DNA of 64,000 nucleotides, from NCBI RefSeq assembly GCF_036226685.1, contig NZ_CP109009.1, forward strand, positions 3,596,001-3,660,000, given 5' to 3'. The notes beneath the pieces are model-generated. The model did no database searches. It saw only the letters and a program-made list of their open reading frames with translations, and was not told the DNA's origin. Positions 51,902-59,336 of this stretch are shown piece by piece; the first letter of the stretch is position 1; every line of letters starts with the position of its first letter. The translations under genes and the position numbers were made by a program. Source of the stretch: Streptomyces sp. NBC_00690. Lineage in GTDB: Bacteria > Actinomycetota > Actinomycetes > Streptomycetales > Streptomycetaceae.

Positions 51902-54469
51902 CTAGAGCAAACCGTCCCACATCTGCTCCAGCAGTACCGACCACCAGTTCTCGGGCGATGCCAGCGCGGCCGGGTCCAGGGCCGCCAGTTGTGCCTGGAA
52001 GTCGACGGTCCAGCGGCCTGCCTGCTCCGGGTTGAGGCCGTAGCGGAAGCGCCACATACGGCCGAGCAGAGCCATGCAGCGGACGAACTCAGGAAGCCCG
52101 CTGTTGACGAACTGGGGCGCCGTCGGCTGCCCCCCGGGGCCGGCCTCCACGGGTACGGCCACGATGTGCGCGGTGCCGTACTGGACGCAGATCGCCCGGC
52201 CGAAGTCGCTGCCCACCACCAGATAGGAACCCGCGTCCATGGCGGCCTGCACCTGGCGCTGGGCGGCGAGCTCCGCCAGGGTCGGCACCACCGGATGCGC
52301 CGGCTGTGCCCAGAAGAAGGGGTTGAAGTCGCCCGGCAGCCCCGCCCACACCAGGGTCGCCGCCACGACCTCCGGCACCCCCTGACGCGAGACGGCACGC
52401 TGGTCGAAGCGGCAGATGCCCTGGGGCCCGAACGCGCCCACCAACTCCTGCGCCACCGCCTGCGGGGGCACCGCGGGGGCGGGCTGGACGTGCTGGAGCG
52501 GCGCCCGCACCGGAGCGGGCCGAGCGGGACCGTCGGCCACCTGGTGCAGCTCGCCCTGGTGCGTCAACAGTTGTTGCATGCCCTGCTGTCGACCGGCGTG
52601 GTCCCGGCCGTAGGGGGCGATGTTGGTGATCCGGGCCTGGGGCCAGGTCTCCTTGATCATCCGAGCGCAGTAGCCACCCGGGAGCTGGCAGGACTCCAAC
52701 TCGGTGTGGAGTTCCAGCACCTGCTGCGGCGGCACGTTGAGCGCCCGCAGCTCGTGCAGGATCTGCCACTCGGGATGCGGCGTACCGGGAGCCGAGCGGC
52801 GGATCAGCTGGGCTTCGGAACCGTCGGGCGCCCGGTAGCGCAGTACGGCCTGGTAGCCGGGGCCGACGGTCGGCACGCCGGGCGGCTGCTGCGGATAGCC
52901 GTACGGAGCGGGTCCATTGCCCGGGAGGGAACCCGGCGGCGGTCCCGGGGGGCCGGGCGGCGGGGGTGCACCGGGGCCGCCGAAGCCGGGCTGGCTCGGA
53001 TCGGCGAGCATCGTCGCGGCGTGGTGCACCCCGCCGGGCGGCGGATTCGCGCCAGGCGGCGGTCCCGGGGGACCGGGCGGTGCCGGAGGGCCGGGCCGGG
53101 CCGACTGCTCCGAGGGGAGTTGCGGTGTCAGCTGCGTCGGCAGATAGCCGTTGGCGGGAATGCCGGGGGCAGCCGGGGTGGAGCCGGGTGCGGGCGGCGG
53201 GCCGGGGGGCGGAGGCGGGCCCTGGACACCGGGGGGCGGGCCCGGGGGCGGCGGGGTGGCCGGGCCGCCACTGCGCGAGGAGCGCGAGGGCGGTCGGGCC
53301 TTGCTCGTCGCGGCATTCGCTATGTCTGCGGCACCACCGACCGGTGGCCGAAGCCCACCGGTCGACTCCTGCCTCAGCGTCTGAGGCAACTGGCTGCCGC
53401 CGGACATCAGCGCGGTGGGAGCGTCCGGACCGACGCCGGAAGGAGGAGTGCCGTCGTCGTCCACACCGGCGATGGGCGGCGCGAAGACCGTGTCGGGCAG
53501 GGGTACGGAGACGTCGTCGGTGTTCACGGAACTGGTGTCGGTCCAGGACCTGCCGTGGGACGGGGTCCGCTCCTGCTCCCCCGCGTCGGCGCCGGCCAGC
53601 CATACGGTGCCGCCCTGCGGCGCGTTGCCGCCCTGCGAGCGGTCGGCTCCCATCGGGCGGGCGCCCGCTCCGGCAGCACCGGCAGACGGGCCGTCGTCCG
53701 CCCGTGGCAGGGGTACCGACCCGCCCTGGCTGCTCTCCCCCACGGCAGGGGCGGGCGTGTCCTGCGGTCCCCGCGAGGGCGGGACCGAAGGTGCGGGATC
53801 GACCACTGGCGCAGGCTCAACGACGGGCGCGGGGACGGGCGCCGACGGTCGGACGTAGGAGATCGGAGCACGGGGGGTGGCACCGATCGGCGCGTCCGTC
53901 GGCACGAAGACCGCCCCCGAACCGCCAGCCGCTCCGGCGCTGTCCCCACCCCCGGCAGGCGCAGCCCCGGGGTCCTGCTGACTACTCAGTTGACCGTTTT
54001 GCCCATTGCTCTGCTGGCTGTCTTGCCGGCTGTCCTGCTGGCTGATCCCGGCACCCTGCGACGGGGCGGCGCCCCCGGCCGCGGGCTGCCCCCCTGACGT
54101 CCCCAGCCGATCGGCAGCGTCCTGGAGCCACTCGGGCGGAGTGAGCAGGAAGGAGGTCTGATTGAGATCGATCCGCTGGGGCGGCGGAGTGTCCGCGACG
54201 GCCTGGGCCCGGGAGCCGTACTCCTCCTCGTACCGCCTGATCACCTCACCGATCGGCAGTCCCGGCCAGAGCGTCGCCTCTCCGCTGTCCCGCGCGATCA
54301 CCAGACGCTGGTGCCCCCCGTCGGGGGTGGCCACGTCCTCGCGGTCCTGGGCCCAGGCGACGAAGCCCAACTCGAATTCACGGACCAGCACCTCACGGTG
54401 CTGGTACACGGGCATGTCGCCGTTGACCCACTCTTCCGCACGCTCCTGCGCCTGCGCGAAGGTCACCAT
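51902..54469 (-). CDS. Four-part fusion: YrhB/Imm35-like domain, Pro-rich linker, deaminase, SUKH-4 immunity domain
   Basis: 855 residues. Residues 1-90 resemble the YrhB/Imm35 family (VTFAQAQERAEEWVNGDM...ATLWPGLPIGEVIRRYEEEYG). A Pro/Gly/Ala/Gln linker (about 110-530) contains long PPPPGPP runs. About 535-645 is a deaminase of the polymorphic-toxin type: zinc/catalytic HPE (GTPHPEWQILHEL) and the second zinc motif ELHTELESCQLPGGYC, then ITNIAPYG. From about 670 on, a SUKH-4 immunity domain (GVPEVVAATLVWAGLPGDFNPFF...). The active-site residues are intact. There is no signal peptide. ATG at 54469 lies seven bases after the stop of the WHH/SUKH gene, so the two are coupled. Confidence 0.75.
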   Translation of the reverse strand: MVTFAQAQERAEEWVNGDMPVYQHREVLVREFELGFVAWAQDREDVATPDGGHQRLVIARDSGEATLWPGLPIGEVIRRYEEEYGSRAQAVADTPPPQRIDLNQTSFLLTPPEWLQDAADRLGTSGGQPAAGGAAPSQGAGISQQDSRQDSQQSNGQNGQLSSQQDPGAAPAGGGDSAGAAGGSGAVFVPTDAPIGATPRAPISYVRPSAPVPAPVVEPAPVVDPAPSVPPSRGPQDTPAPAVGESSQGGSVPLPRADDGPSAGAAGAGARPMGADRSQGGNAPQGGTVWLAGADAGEQERTPSHGRSWTDTSSVNTDDVSVPLPDTVFAPPIAGVDDDGTPPSGVGPDAPTALMSGGSQLPQTLRQESTGGLRPPVGGAADIANAATSKARPPSRSSRSGGPATPPPPGPPPGVQGPPPPPGPPPAPGSTPAAPGIPANGYLPTQLTPQLPSEQSARPGPPAPPGPPGPPPGANPPPGGVHHAATMLADPSQPGFGGPGAPPPPGPPGPPPGSLPGNGPAPYGYPQQPPGVPTVGPGYQAVLRYRAPDGSEAQLIRRSAPGTPHPEWQILHELRALNVPPQQVLELHTELESCQLPGGYCARMIKETWPQARITNIAPYGRDHAGRQQGMQQLLTHQGELHQVADGPARPAPVRAPLQHVQPAPAVPPQAVAQELVGAFGPQGICRFDQRAVSRQGVPEVVAATLVWAGLPGDFNPFFWAQPAHPVVPTLAELAAQRQVQAAMDAGSYLVVGSDFGRAICVQYGTAHIVAVPVEAGPGGQPTAPQFVNSGLPEFVRCMALLGRMWRFRYGLNPEQAGRWTVDFQAQLAALDPAALASPENWWSVLLEQMWDGLL

Positions 54470-54476
54470 CGGAGCG

Positions 54477-55511
54477 TCACTCCCCGTCCGGGTTCGGGAC
54501 GACGTACGCGAAACCGCCGTCCACCATCAGATTGGCCACGGTCTCCAACTCGGGCGGACTGCCGGCGAGCCGCTTCAGGAAACCGTCAAAGTCGGCACCG
54601 CAGGGCAACAACAGTCGCTCGACCCGGTCCTGGATGTGCCATCCGTTCTGGTCCCGCGCGTCGTCGTACGCGCAGAACCACACGGAACCGGTCTGCGGCC
54701 CCCTGGCCTTCACGGCCAGGATGCCGCCCTGGACGAAGCCGACGCCCAGGAAGTCCTTGGTCAGATGGTCACGCAGACACTTGTTGACGTACACCAGATC
54801 GTTGGCGGCGGCCTCGTCGCGAACGGTGAAGAAGGGCTGGTCCACCAGCAGGCCGAGTTCCGCATCGAGCGCGACACCCACCGGGGCACAGCCGCCGGCG
54901 GCCTTCAGGAAGGAGCGGTACGCACCCGGCAACCGGTATCCGAGCTCCTCCTCCACACCGAGGATCTGCTGCTCGGTGACGGACAGGTCGCCCTTGGGGA
55001 GCCCGAAGTGAGCGGGCCTGGTCTCCTGGAGCGGGCGGGTGCCCCGCTTGTGGTGATCGACGGCGGTGGTGGCCAATCCGCCGTGGTGGCGCAGCAGCGC
55101 CTTCACCTCGACGGGAATCAGCTGCAGCCGCCGCGTGCCGCGGACGTGGTGCCAGGTCCAACCGTGCGGCGTGGCCACCGCAGGCAGGGTGTCCCACAAC
55201 TGGTGGCCGCTCCCGTGGAGCGCGGCGTTCGCCGATACGTAGTCGGTGAGCCGCAGTTCGTCGATGCCGAAGCCCTGGGGCGGCTCTGCGATCTCGGCGA
55301 TGGCACGGGCGTAAGGCGAGAAGTCGGGATAGCCGTCGGCGTCGATCCGCACACCGCGCGGGTGGCGGGCGGCCCGTACCGGGTCGGGGAAGTACACGAT
55401 CTGACCGGCGTAGGCCGCGTTCGGCGGTGCGGCGTTCACAGGACCGTTCGGTGGCGCGACGTGCCCCTGGGGGCCGGGCGGTGCCCCCAGCCCTTGCCGA
55501 CCTGTCGTCAT
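54477..55511 (-). CDS. WHH-type HNH nuclease domain fused to a SUKH-1 (SMI1/KNR4) domain
   Basis: 344 residues. After a Pro-rich start (1-40), residues 45-165 carry the pattern of the WHH group of the HNH/ENDO VII superfamily: DYVSANAALHGSGHQLWDT, then GWTWHHVRGTRRLQLIPVEVKALLRHHGG (W120-H121-H122). The later position that is normally His in LVPxxvH is Lys137, so catalysis may be impaired. A SUKH-1 domain follows (about 180-344: SVTEQQILGVEEELGYRLPGAYRSFLKAAGG...). Normally such an immunity protein is separate from its toxin. ATG at 55511 has GGGGG upstream. Confidence 0.72.
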   Translation of the reverse strand: MTTGRQGLGAPPGPQGHVAPPNGPVNAAPPNAAYAGQIVYFPDPVRAARHPRGVRIDADGYPDFSPYARAIAEIAEPPQGFGIDELRLTDYVSANAALHGSGHQLWDTLPAVATPHGWTWHHVRGTRRLQLIPVEVKALLRHHGGLATTAVDHHKRGTRPLQETRPAHFGLPKGDLSVTEQQILGVEEELGYRLPGAYRSFLKAAGGCAPVGVALDAELGLLVDQPFFTVRDEAAANDLVYVNKCLRDHLTKDFLGVGFVQGGILAVKARGPQTGSVWFCAYDDARDQNGWHIQDRVERLLLPCGADFDGFLKRLAGSPPELETVANLMVDGGFAYVVPNPDGE

Positions 55512-55742
55512 GGCGATCTGCCCCCTGCTGGCTTCCGACTGTTCAGGACAGCCTATGCGGGTGGGCCCGGAGGCAGTACCGGTCCTCCCAGGACACCCTT
55601 CCGCCGTCACCAAACGTCACGGTCGAGTGACCGAAAGACGACGAGCGGACACGTTTCACCCACCCCGCTTCCACACCGCGCACGGCGTTTGGCAAGGTGT
55701 TCACCCAACTCGGGGGAGTGCACGGGAGGGGACAGCGACACC

Positions 55743-56258
55743 ATGCACACAGCGCAGTCAGGTCAACCGGTCACCACAAGTGACCCTCGTCTCAGCTGGA
55801 GCAGCACCGATGAGGTGCCCGCACCGGCGTTGAACCATCGAAGGGACGGCATCCTGCCGGCTGTCGCAGCCGCGCTCTCCGTACAGGGAGAGACGCTGAA
55901 GTCCACCGCGGGCAAGGGCGATCAGCCACCTGTGCTCCACCCTCTCGTCCAGGACTTCCTGGATCGACTTCCCAGTGGCCAGCGGGAGCGCTTCACCGGC
56001 CGTTGCCCCGAGGCGATCTTGCTCTCACGCCATCTCACCACCGCCGAAGGCAAACGCTCCAAACGGGCCCGCCGCAGGCCACTTAGCCACAGCGAGGCCA
56101 AACGGGCACTCAAACAGGCGAAACTGACGGCACGCAGAATCCGGGAGGACGGTGATCCCTTGCACGGCAGCTACGCACCGCCGTGCCGCTCCTGCACGCC
56201 GATGCTCGACCACTTCGGCGTACGAGCGGTGGGCCCGTCCACGAACGAGAACGGCTGA
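55743..56258 (+). CDS. YwqJ-like deaminase domain protein
   Basis: 171 residues. The motif HPLVQDFLDRLPSGQRERFTGRCPEAILLSRHL with C88-P-E90, and APPCRSCTPMLDHFGV with PC148xxC151, is the YwqJ family of putative toxin deaminases; zinc-binding and catalytic residues are present. A Lys/Arg-rich segment (about 103-132) could bind nucleic acid. No signal or delivery domain precedes it. It is transcribed divergently from the WHH/SUKH gene and followed by a SUKH-3 gene 10 bp downstream, a toxin-immunity order. Confidence 0.75.
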   Translation: MHTAQSGQPVTTSDPRLSWSSTDEVPAPALNHRRDGILPAVAAALSVQGETLKSTAGKGDQPPVLHPLVQDFLDRLPSGQRERFTGRCPEAILLSRHLTTAEGKRSKRARRRPLSHSEAKRALKQAKLTARRIREDGDPLHGSYAPPCRSCTPMLDHFGVRAVGPSTNENG

Positions 56259-56268
56259 ATCCGCACCG

Positions 56269-56760
56269 ATGTCCGATCGCCTCAGTACGACCCGGTTCCC
56301 CGTCGCCGTCGACGCCGCACTGCGCGAGTCGGGTTGGCAGCCCGGCCGCTGGGACATCAAGATCGCCGAGCAGTGGGCCGACAGCCTGCGCGCCTACGCG
56401 TCCCCGGCCGGACACCAGCACAAGGTCTTTCCCGCCGCGGTGGAGGCGTGGGCCGAGTTCGGCGGCCTCTGCATCACGGCTGCCGGCCCCGGCCGCCAGA
56501 CGACCCCCCTCGCGGTACGCATCGACCCGCTCGCCGGCCTCCATCTGGCGCGCACCCTGTCCGACCTCGGGCGCGCCCTGGAAACCGAGATCTCCCCGCT
56601 GGGTGCGGAAGGGGACGACCAAGCGGTACTGGCGATCGACTCGTCGGGGCGGGTGTACAGCGTGGACCACACCGGGGACTGGTACTTGGGCGCAGACATC
56701 GACCAGGCCCTTTCCACCCTGCTCCTCGGCCTCCAACCCCAACGCCTAACCCTCACCTGA
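56269..56760 (+). CDS. SUKH-3 family immunity-like protein
   Basis: 163 residues. The start RFPVAVDAALRESGWQPGRWD, and the later FPAAVEAWAEFGGLCI, RIDPLAG, and SSGRVYSVDHTGDWYLGADIDQALSTLLLG match the SUKH-3 family, predicted to neutralise a toxin encoded nearby. ATG at 56269 has no strong ribosome-binding site and lies 10 bp after the YwqJ stop, so it is probably translated by coupling. Earlier in-frame starts overlap the YwqJ gene. Confidence 0.75.
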   Translation: MSDRLSTTRFPVAVDAALRESGWQPGRWDIKIAEQWADSLRAYASPAGHQHKVFPAAVEAWAEFGGLCITAAGPGRQTTPLAVRIDPLAGLHLARTLSDLGRALETEISPLGAEGDDQAVLAIDSSGRVYSVDHTGDWYLGADIDQALSTLLLGLQPQRLTLT

Positions 56761-57634
56761 CTCCCACCCCGGCGACCACTCCGCCCGGGGCTCAACCCAT
56801 GGATGGGCAGGGGGCAAGCAGCACCACTCGCACCCCTGGCCGCTCCCGCCCTGAGCCCACCCCATGAACAGGGCCGGGAGTAGGCAGAGCCAGTCGCGCC
56901 ACCGGGCACCAACCTGAGCTCAACCCGCGAACAGCACCAGGCGCAAGCAGAACTGGTTGCCCACTGGGCGCCCGTCCTGAGCCCGACTTCCCGACTTGTG
57001 GACGGGCTAGGGCCGGGCAGACCTGGTCGCGGCATTGGCTAGCGCCGTCCTGAGCCCACCCCATGGCCAGGGCCAGGGCCGGGCAGACCTGGTTGCGCCA
57101 CTCGGCACCTGCCCTGAGCCCGACTTCCCACCCCATGGACGAGCGTGGGGCAAGCAAGACCTGGTTGCGGTGTTGGGTAGCGCCGTCCTGAGCTCGACTT
57201 GTGGATGGGCCGGGGGCAGGCAGAGCCAGTTGCGGCACTGGGGGCGCGCAGGGGGTGTCCCCGGAAGCGTCGGCGGCTTCAGAGCCGCCACCAACGGGCC
57301 AGCCGCTGGCCGCCGGCGCTGAGGAGTCACGCCCGAAAGCACCCCCACCACCCGCACCCCACCCAAACCCCAGCCGGACCACCCAAAGCCCCGCCCCCCA
57401 AGGCCAAGCCCACAACACAAGCTCCACCCGCCCCACCCAGCCCGTCCGGCGCTTGAGGACGGAACCCCCCACCCCCCAGGGCCGAACTCACAGAACGGGC
57501 TCCGCCCGGAGAGAGCCAAAACCCGCAGCCCAAGCCAACCCAGCCCGTCCGGCGCTTGAGGACGGAACCCCCCGCCACCCAAGGCGGAAACCCAGGCACA
57601 GGCCCCCCGGAGAGAGCCAACCCCACCCCCAACC
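56761..57634. other. Repeat-rich gap without genes
   Basis: This 874-bp stretch between the SUKH-3 and histidine kinase genes (both ends are gene 3' ends) consists of two repeat families: about seven degenerate 63-74-bp units (56790-57250) and two copies of a 103-bp unit (57436-57640). The rest is pyrimidine-rich. No codon-biased frame runs through. It may be a site of past deletion. Confidence 0.6.
56790..57250. repeat. Degenerate tandem repeat, about seven units of 63-74 bp
   Basis: Units begin with CCTGAGC or a variant at 56850, 56913, 56976, 57049, 57113 and 57187, with a diverged one starting near 56790. Lengths are 63, 63, 73, 64 and 74. Each contains a version of ACCCCATGGAC..GGGCCGGG..CAGGCAGACCTGGTTGCG. 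The alternation of 63/64 and 73/74 bp comes from a roughly ten-base GACTTCCC insertion in some units. Confidence 0.75.
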
Positions 57635-57640
57635 TCACCC
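57436..57640. repeat. Two copies of a 103-bp unit with GTCCGGCGCTTGAGGAC core
   Basis: The segment CAGCCCGTCCGGCGCTTGAG begins at 57438 and 57541, exactly 103 bp apart; both copies continue with GACGGAACCCCCC and end with CCGGAGAGAGCCAA. The core CCGTCC...GGACGG can form a hairpin. A very similar sequence is scattered through many Streptomyces genomes as an intergenic repeat. Confidence 0.75.
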
Positions 57641-58951
57641 CCCCGGCAACACCGCCGACACCCTAAACCCCCCCGCATCCGTCGCCCCCGACACGAACAC
57701 CCCGCCCAACGCCTGCACCCTCTCCCGCATCCCCACCAGCCCGTTCCCTCCGCTCGGCAGGTCCGCACCCCCCGTACCCCCCGCGCCCGAGGTGTCCGGG
57801 GCCCCGTTCTCCACCTGCATGGCCACCTCGGCGTCCCGGTGAGCGATGCGCACCCGCACCTTGGCGCCCGCCGCATGCTTGTGGACGTTGGTGAGGGCTT
57901 CCTGGATCACGCGGTACGCGGTCTGCTCCACCTCGGGCGCGTACTCCCTCACCTCGCCCTGCACCAGCAGTTCCACCACCATGCCCGCCTGCCTTGACTG
58001 GCCGACGAGCGCGTCCACCTCGGTGAGGGAGGGGCCGACCTCTGCGGCTGCCGCCGCGGCGGCAGCCGCTGCCGCGCCGACCGCGGCCAGCGGCACGGAA
58101 GCCGTCCCGCGCTGCTCTCCTTCGCCCGTGCGCAGCACCCCGAGCATCTCCCGGAGCTCGGTCAGTGCCTGTCGACCCATGTCCCCCACGAGCGCGGCGT
58201 TCTTCACGGCCTTCTGCGGGTCCTTCAGTGCCACGGCCTGGAGCGCGGCGGCGTGGACGACCATCAGGCTCACCCGGTGGGCGACGACGTCGTGCATCTC
58301 ACGGGCGATGCGGGTGCGTTCCTCGGTGCGTGCCCACTGCGCGCGCTCCTCGGCCCGGTCGGCGAGGAGGGAGAGTTCCTGTTCCAGGCTGTCGGCACGT
58401 TCCCGCAGGCTTTCCATCAGCCGGCGTCTGGCTCCTATGTAGAGGCCGAAGAGCACCGGGGGAAGGGTGACGCCGATGGCGATGAAGCCGGACATCAGCG
58501 GGACGTACCAGACGCCCGGGTCGTCGAGGTCCGATGCGGCGACGTCCTGGCCGACCCGGACGAAGCTCACGATCAGTGTGCCCATCAGCGACATCCCGGT
58601 GAGGATGGCGATGATCCGCCGCGGCACTTCGGACGCGGCGAGCGTGTAGAGGCCGACGACGGACAGCAGATAGCCCATCTCGGCCGGTGTGACGGCGATG
58701 GCGAGCAGGACCACCGCGATCGGCCAGCGCCGCCGTAGGACGATCACCGATCCCGCGATCAGCCCGAACAGCACTCCGATGGGAACGGGCAGTGCGGTCC
58801 TGTCCGCAAAGGCCACCCCCTCCACAGCGCATTCCAAGGCGGAGAACAGGCCGAGCCCCACATCCAACGCAACACTGCGCCGCCGTCCCCACCACAGCCA
58901 GCCGCGGGCGGTCGTGCCCGTGGCGTCCTGGTGTGCCCCCGTTGTGGTCAT
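57635..58951 (-). CDS. NarL-type sensor histidine kinase (orphan)
   Basis: A membrane sensor of the HPK7-like group. The 438-residue protein has about five hydrophobic segments (about 28-185), a dimerisation/phosphoacceptor helix ARTEERTRIAREMHDVVAHRVSLMVVHAAAL (the His follows REM), and a catalytic ATP domain with VIQEALTNVHKHAAGAKV (N box) and GNGLVGMRERVQALGG. A poly-Ala run of 11 sits in the linker (about residues 300-311). ATG 58951. No response regulator is adjacent on either side: a tRNA lies upstream and a repeat-rich gap downstream. Confidence 0.85.
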   Translation of the reverse strand: MTTTGAHQDATGTTARGWLWWGRRRSVALDVGLGLFSALECAVEGVAFADRTALPVPIGVLFGLIAGSVIVLRRRWPIAVVLLAIAVTPAEMGYLLSVVGLYTLAASEVPRRIIAILTGMSLMGTLIVSFVRVGQDVAASDLDDPGVWYVPLMSGFIAIGVTLPPVLFGLYIGARRRLMESLRERADSLEQELSLLADRAEERAQWARTEERTRIAREMHDVVAHRVSLMVVHAAALQAVALKDPQKAVKNAALVGDMGRQALTELREMLGVLRTGEGEQRGTASVPLAAVGAAAAAAAAAAAEVGPSLTEVDALVGQSRQAGMVVELLVQGEVREYAPEVEQTAYRVIQEALTNVHKHAAGAKVRVRIAHRDAEVAMQVENGAPDTSGAGGTGGADLPSGGNGLVGMRERVQALGGVFVSGATDAGGFRVSAVLPGG

Positions 58952-59156
58952 GACTCCCAGCCTAAGGGCGAGGGTGTGGCTTTTCCCCGGCACTTTTACG
59001 GGGCTGGTTCCGGCCGTCGAAATCGATGTTCGTTCGAGGGCGCCACGCCCTACCGTCGCATCAAGTGCCGTTGGTACGGCATAGTAGGGGCTGCCCTATC
59101 GCGTCCGATCGCGCAAAGCTCAGCGACGAGCCAGATCGGACATAGGGGGCGATCTA

Positions 59157-59227
59157 TCCCAGGTCGTCTAATGGCAGGACAAATGGTTTTGGTCCATTGA
59201 ATGAGGGTTCGATTCCTTCCCTGGGAG
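59157..59227 (+). tRNA. tRNA-Gln (UUG anticodon)
   Basis: The acceptor stem TCCCAGG (59157-59163) pairs with CCTGGGA (59220-59226), discriminator G. The anticodon stem AATGG/CCATT closes the loop TTTTGGT, giving anticodon TTG. The T arm GAGGGTTCGATTCCTTC is present. CCA is not encoded. It is followed by a strong terminator. Confidence 0.95.
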
Positions 59228-59235
59228 CACAGAGC

Positions 59236-59279
59236 GGTGGGTCCCGGCCTCAAAGGTCGGGACCCACCCTTATTTTCTT
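59236..59279 (+). terminator. Rho-independent terminator of tRNA-Gln
   Basis: A 14-bp stem with one wobble (59236-59249 with 59255-59268), a five-base loop, and a TTATTTTCTT tail. Confidence 0.9.
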
Positions 59280-59336
59280 GGCGAAACCCCCCGGTATCCT
59301 GCGGATGTCCACCACTCGAAGCCGAAGGGCATTTCC

